64,000 bases of DNA from Actinophytocola gossypii (GTDB taxonomy: Bacteria; Actinomycetota; Actinomycetes; Mycobacteriales; Pseudonocardiaceae), in NCBI RefSeq assembly GCF_025165815.1, contig NZ_JAFFZE010000015.1, positions 1 to 64,000 on the forward strand, read 5' to 3'. The position numbers were made by a program, and so were the translations under genes. The notes beneath the pieces are model-generated. The model saw only the letters and a program-made list of their open reading frames with translations, was not told the DNA's origin and searched no databases. The number at the start of each line of letters is the position of its first letter. Position 1 is the stretch's first letter. This document shows positions 63,071 through 64,000 of the stretch, in pieces.

Positions 63071-63352
63071 GCGAGCGAGAGCGAGGGAGCGTTCGCCGGC
63101 TGGCTGAGGAGCGCGCACGTGAGCGGGAGCGAGGGCGCGTTCGGGTGGGCTGAGGAGCGCGCAGGTGAGCGGGGGCGAGGGCGCGTTCGGGTGGGCTGAG
63201 GAGCGCGCAGGTGAGCGGGGGCGAGGGCGCGTTCGGGTGGGCTGAGGAGCGCGCAGGTGAGCGGGGGCGAGGGCGCGTTCGGGTGGGCTGAGGAGCGCGC
63301 ACGTGAGCGAGAGCGAAGGAGCGTTCGCCGGCTGGACTGAGGAGCGCGCGCA
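63071..63352. repeat. 46-bp minisatellite between methyltransferase and dinB
   Basis: Six tandem units; the four central ones (63119, 63165, 63211, 63257) are exactly 46 bp and almost identical, and the outer two are diverged. Each unit contains TGAGGAG (stop plus Shine-Dalgarno-like) followed 7 nt later by GTG. No unique spacers, so not CRISPR. It fills most of the 402-nt gap between the methyltransferase stop and the dinB start; nothing else is seen there. Confidence 0.9.
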
Positions 63353-63453
63353 GGCGCGCCAGCGCCGAGCACGCGACGAGGGAAGCCGGCGAGTCAGCGA
63401 CTGAGCGAAGCGAACCATGAACCCCGTCGGTGGTGTCTGCTTAGCTCTTCCGC

Positions 63454-64000
63454 ATGGGGCGTAGTGGGGACCTGCCGCGGGGCCTGGTCGATCGGTACAA
63501 GGCGCGGGACGGTCGGTGGCCGGACGACACCGGCTGCCACGTCCTGCACGTCGACATGGACGCGTTCTACGCCTCGGTGGAGATCAGGGAGCGGCCGGAG
63601 TTGCGGGACCGGCCCGTGGTGGTCGGGGGCACCGGTGGCCGGGGGGTGGTCAGCTCGGCGAACTACCTCGCGCGCACCTTTGGTGTCCGGTCCGCCATGC
63701 CCACCGCGCACGCTCGACGGCTCTGTCCGAAGGCGGTGTTCCTTCCGCCGACCTTCTCGCTCTACCAGGACGTCTCCGCCGGCGTCATGGCGATCTTCCG
63801 CGACGTCACACCGCTGGTGGAGCCGCTCAGCCTCGACGAGGCCTTCCTGGACGTCTCGGGCGCGCTGCGCCAGCTGCGCCTGACATCGGGGCAGATCGCG
63901 GAGCGGATCCGGGCGCGGGTCGCGGCCGAGCACGGGATCACCTGTTCGGTGGGTATCGGCTCGACGAAGTTCGTGGCGAAGTTGGCTTCTGGGCTGTGCA
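63454..64000 (+). CDS. dinB: DNA polymerase IV, canonical DinB (3' end outside window)
   Basis: The first 182 residues of a Y-family translesion polymerase are visible. [12 protein letters not shown] (metal Asp, steric-gate Tyr), [31 protein letters not shown] (catalytic Asp-Glu) and [15 protein letters not shown] are canonical. A 28-residue N-terminal extension ([20 protein letters not shown]…) precedes the palm. The reading frame is open at the window end. It differs at the steric gate from the DinB2-type enzyme at 37–38 kb, so the organism has both types. Confidence 0.95.
   Translation, partial: MGRSGDLPRGLVDRYKARDGRWPDDTGCHVLHVDMDAFYASVEIRERPELRDRPVVVGGTGGRGVVSSANYLARTFGVRSAMPTAHARRLCPKAVFLPPTFSLYQDVSAGVMAIFRDVTPLVEPLSLDEAFLDVSGALRQLRLTSGQIAERIRARVAAEHGITCSVGIGSTKFVAKLASGLC

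Noticed and set aside
63071-63352. CRISPR array.
   Set aside because: The 46-bp units are directly abutting with no unique spacers, and no cas genes are nearby.
63353-63453. LexA box before the canonical dinB.
   Set aside because: No CGAAC-N4-GTTCG-like palindrome is present in the upstream region; the DinB2-type gene also lacks one.

Overview
The window is about 64 kb of very GC-rich DNA with GTG and TTG starts used freely. The order infB–ylxP–rbfA–nrnA … dinF … truB–ribF … rpsO–pnp–pepR–dapB … thyX … dapA–rnj … ftsK–argA–rimO–pgsA–cinA–clgR–pspA is the conserved actinobacterial housekeeping backbone, also found in mycobacteria. Together with Tat lipoproteins, membrane Ser/Thr kinases and CGNR, TIGR03085 and DUF4097 families, this points to a soil actinomycete, most likely of the Pseudonocardiales (Saccharothrix, Lentzea or Actinokineospora type). 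The genus is an inference.

Layout. 1–3.3 kb: translation genes infB (5' end outside the window), ylxP and rbfA. 3.3–6.0 kb: a frameshifted Uma2 nuclease gene, a Tat lipoprotein hydrolase and nrnA. 6.0–13.6 kb: an accessory sugar island with a complete ABC importer, a SIS-domain isomerase, a secreted GH109-type NAD glycosidase and sites resembling the DasR/GntR operator. I read it as an amino-sugar uptake and processing locus. 13.6–19.2 kb: a MATE exporter, a TetR–MMPL pair with a twin operator, and an MFS transporter. 19.2–27.8 kb: truB, a small secreted protein, ribF (interrupted by a homopolymeric G/C block that is probably a sequence error), an HTH protein, thpR, rpsO, pnp, an M16 peptidase and dapB.

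28–31 kb carries an unusual three-gene cassette: a protein with 15 cysteines and a double-psi-barrel-like end, a Tat-exported protein and a MauE-like redox membrane protein. 31–35.8 kb is accessory: AlkX-type DNA glycosylase, a decayed peptidase gene, a lower-GC trypsin-like protease, and a DUF4097/RHH pair with three operator repeats. 35.8–44.4 kb: thyX, an ACT protein, a DinB2-type polymerase with Ile at the steric gate, two paralogous receptor Ser/Thr kinases, dapA and rnj. 44.4–52.8 kb: a DMT exporter divergent from an Lrp regulator, an acyltransferase, ftsK, three secreted hydrolases (Ntn amidase, lipase, phospholipase A2) and argA.

52.8–58.5 kb: rimO–pgsA–cinA, then the envelope-stress locus clgR–(membrane coiled-coil gene)–pspA–pspM-like, with ECF-sigma-like and ClgR-like sites before clgR. 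58.6–64 kb: pyrD, a coiled-coil protein, a structured intergenic region, a poly-Thr membrane protein, an orphan ParA-like ATPase divergent from a methyltransferase, a 46-bp minisatellite and the start of a second, canonical dinB.
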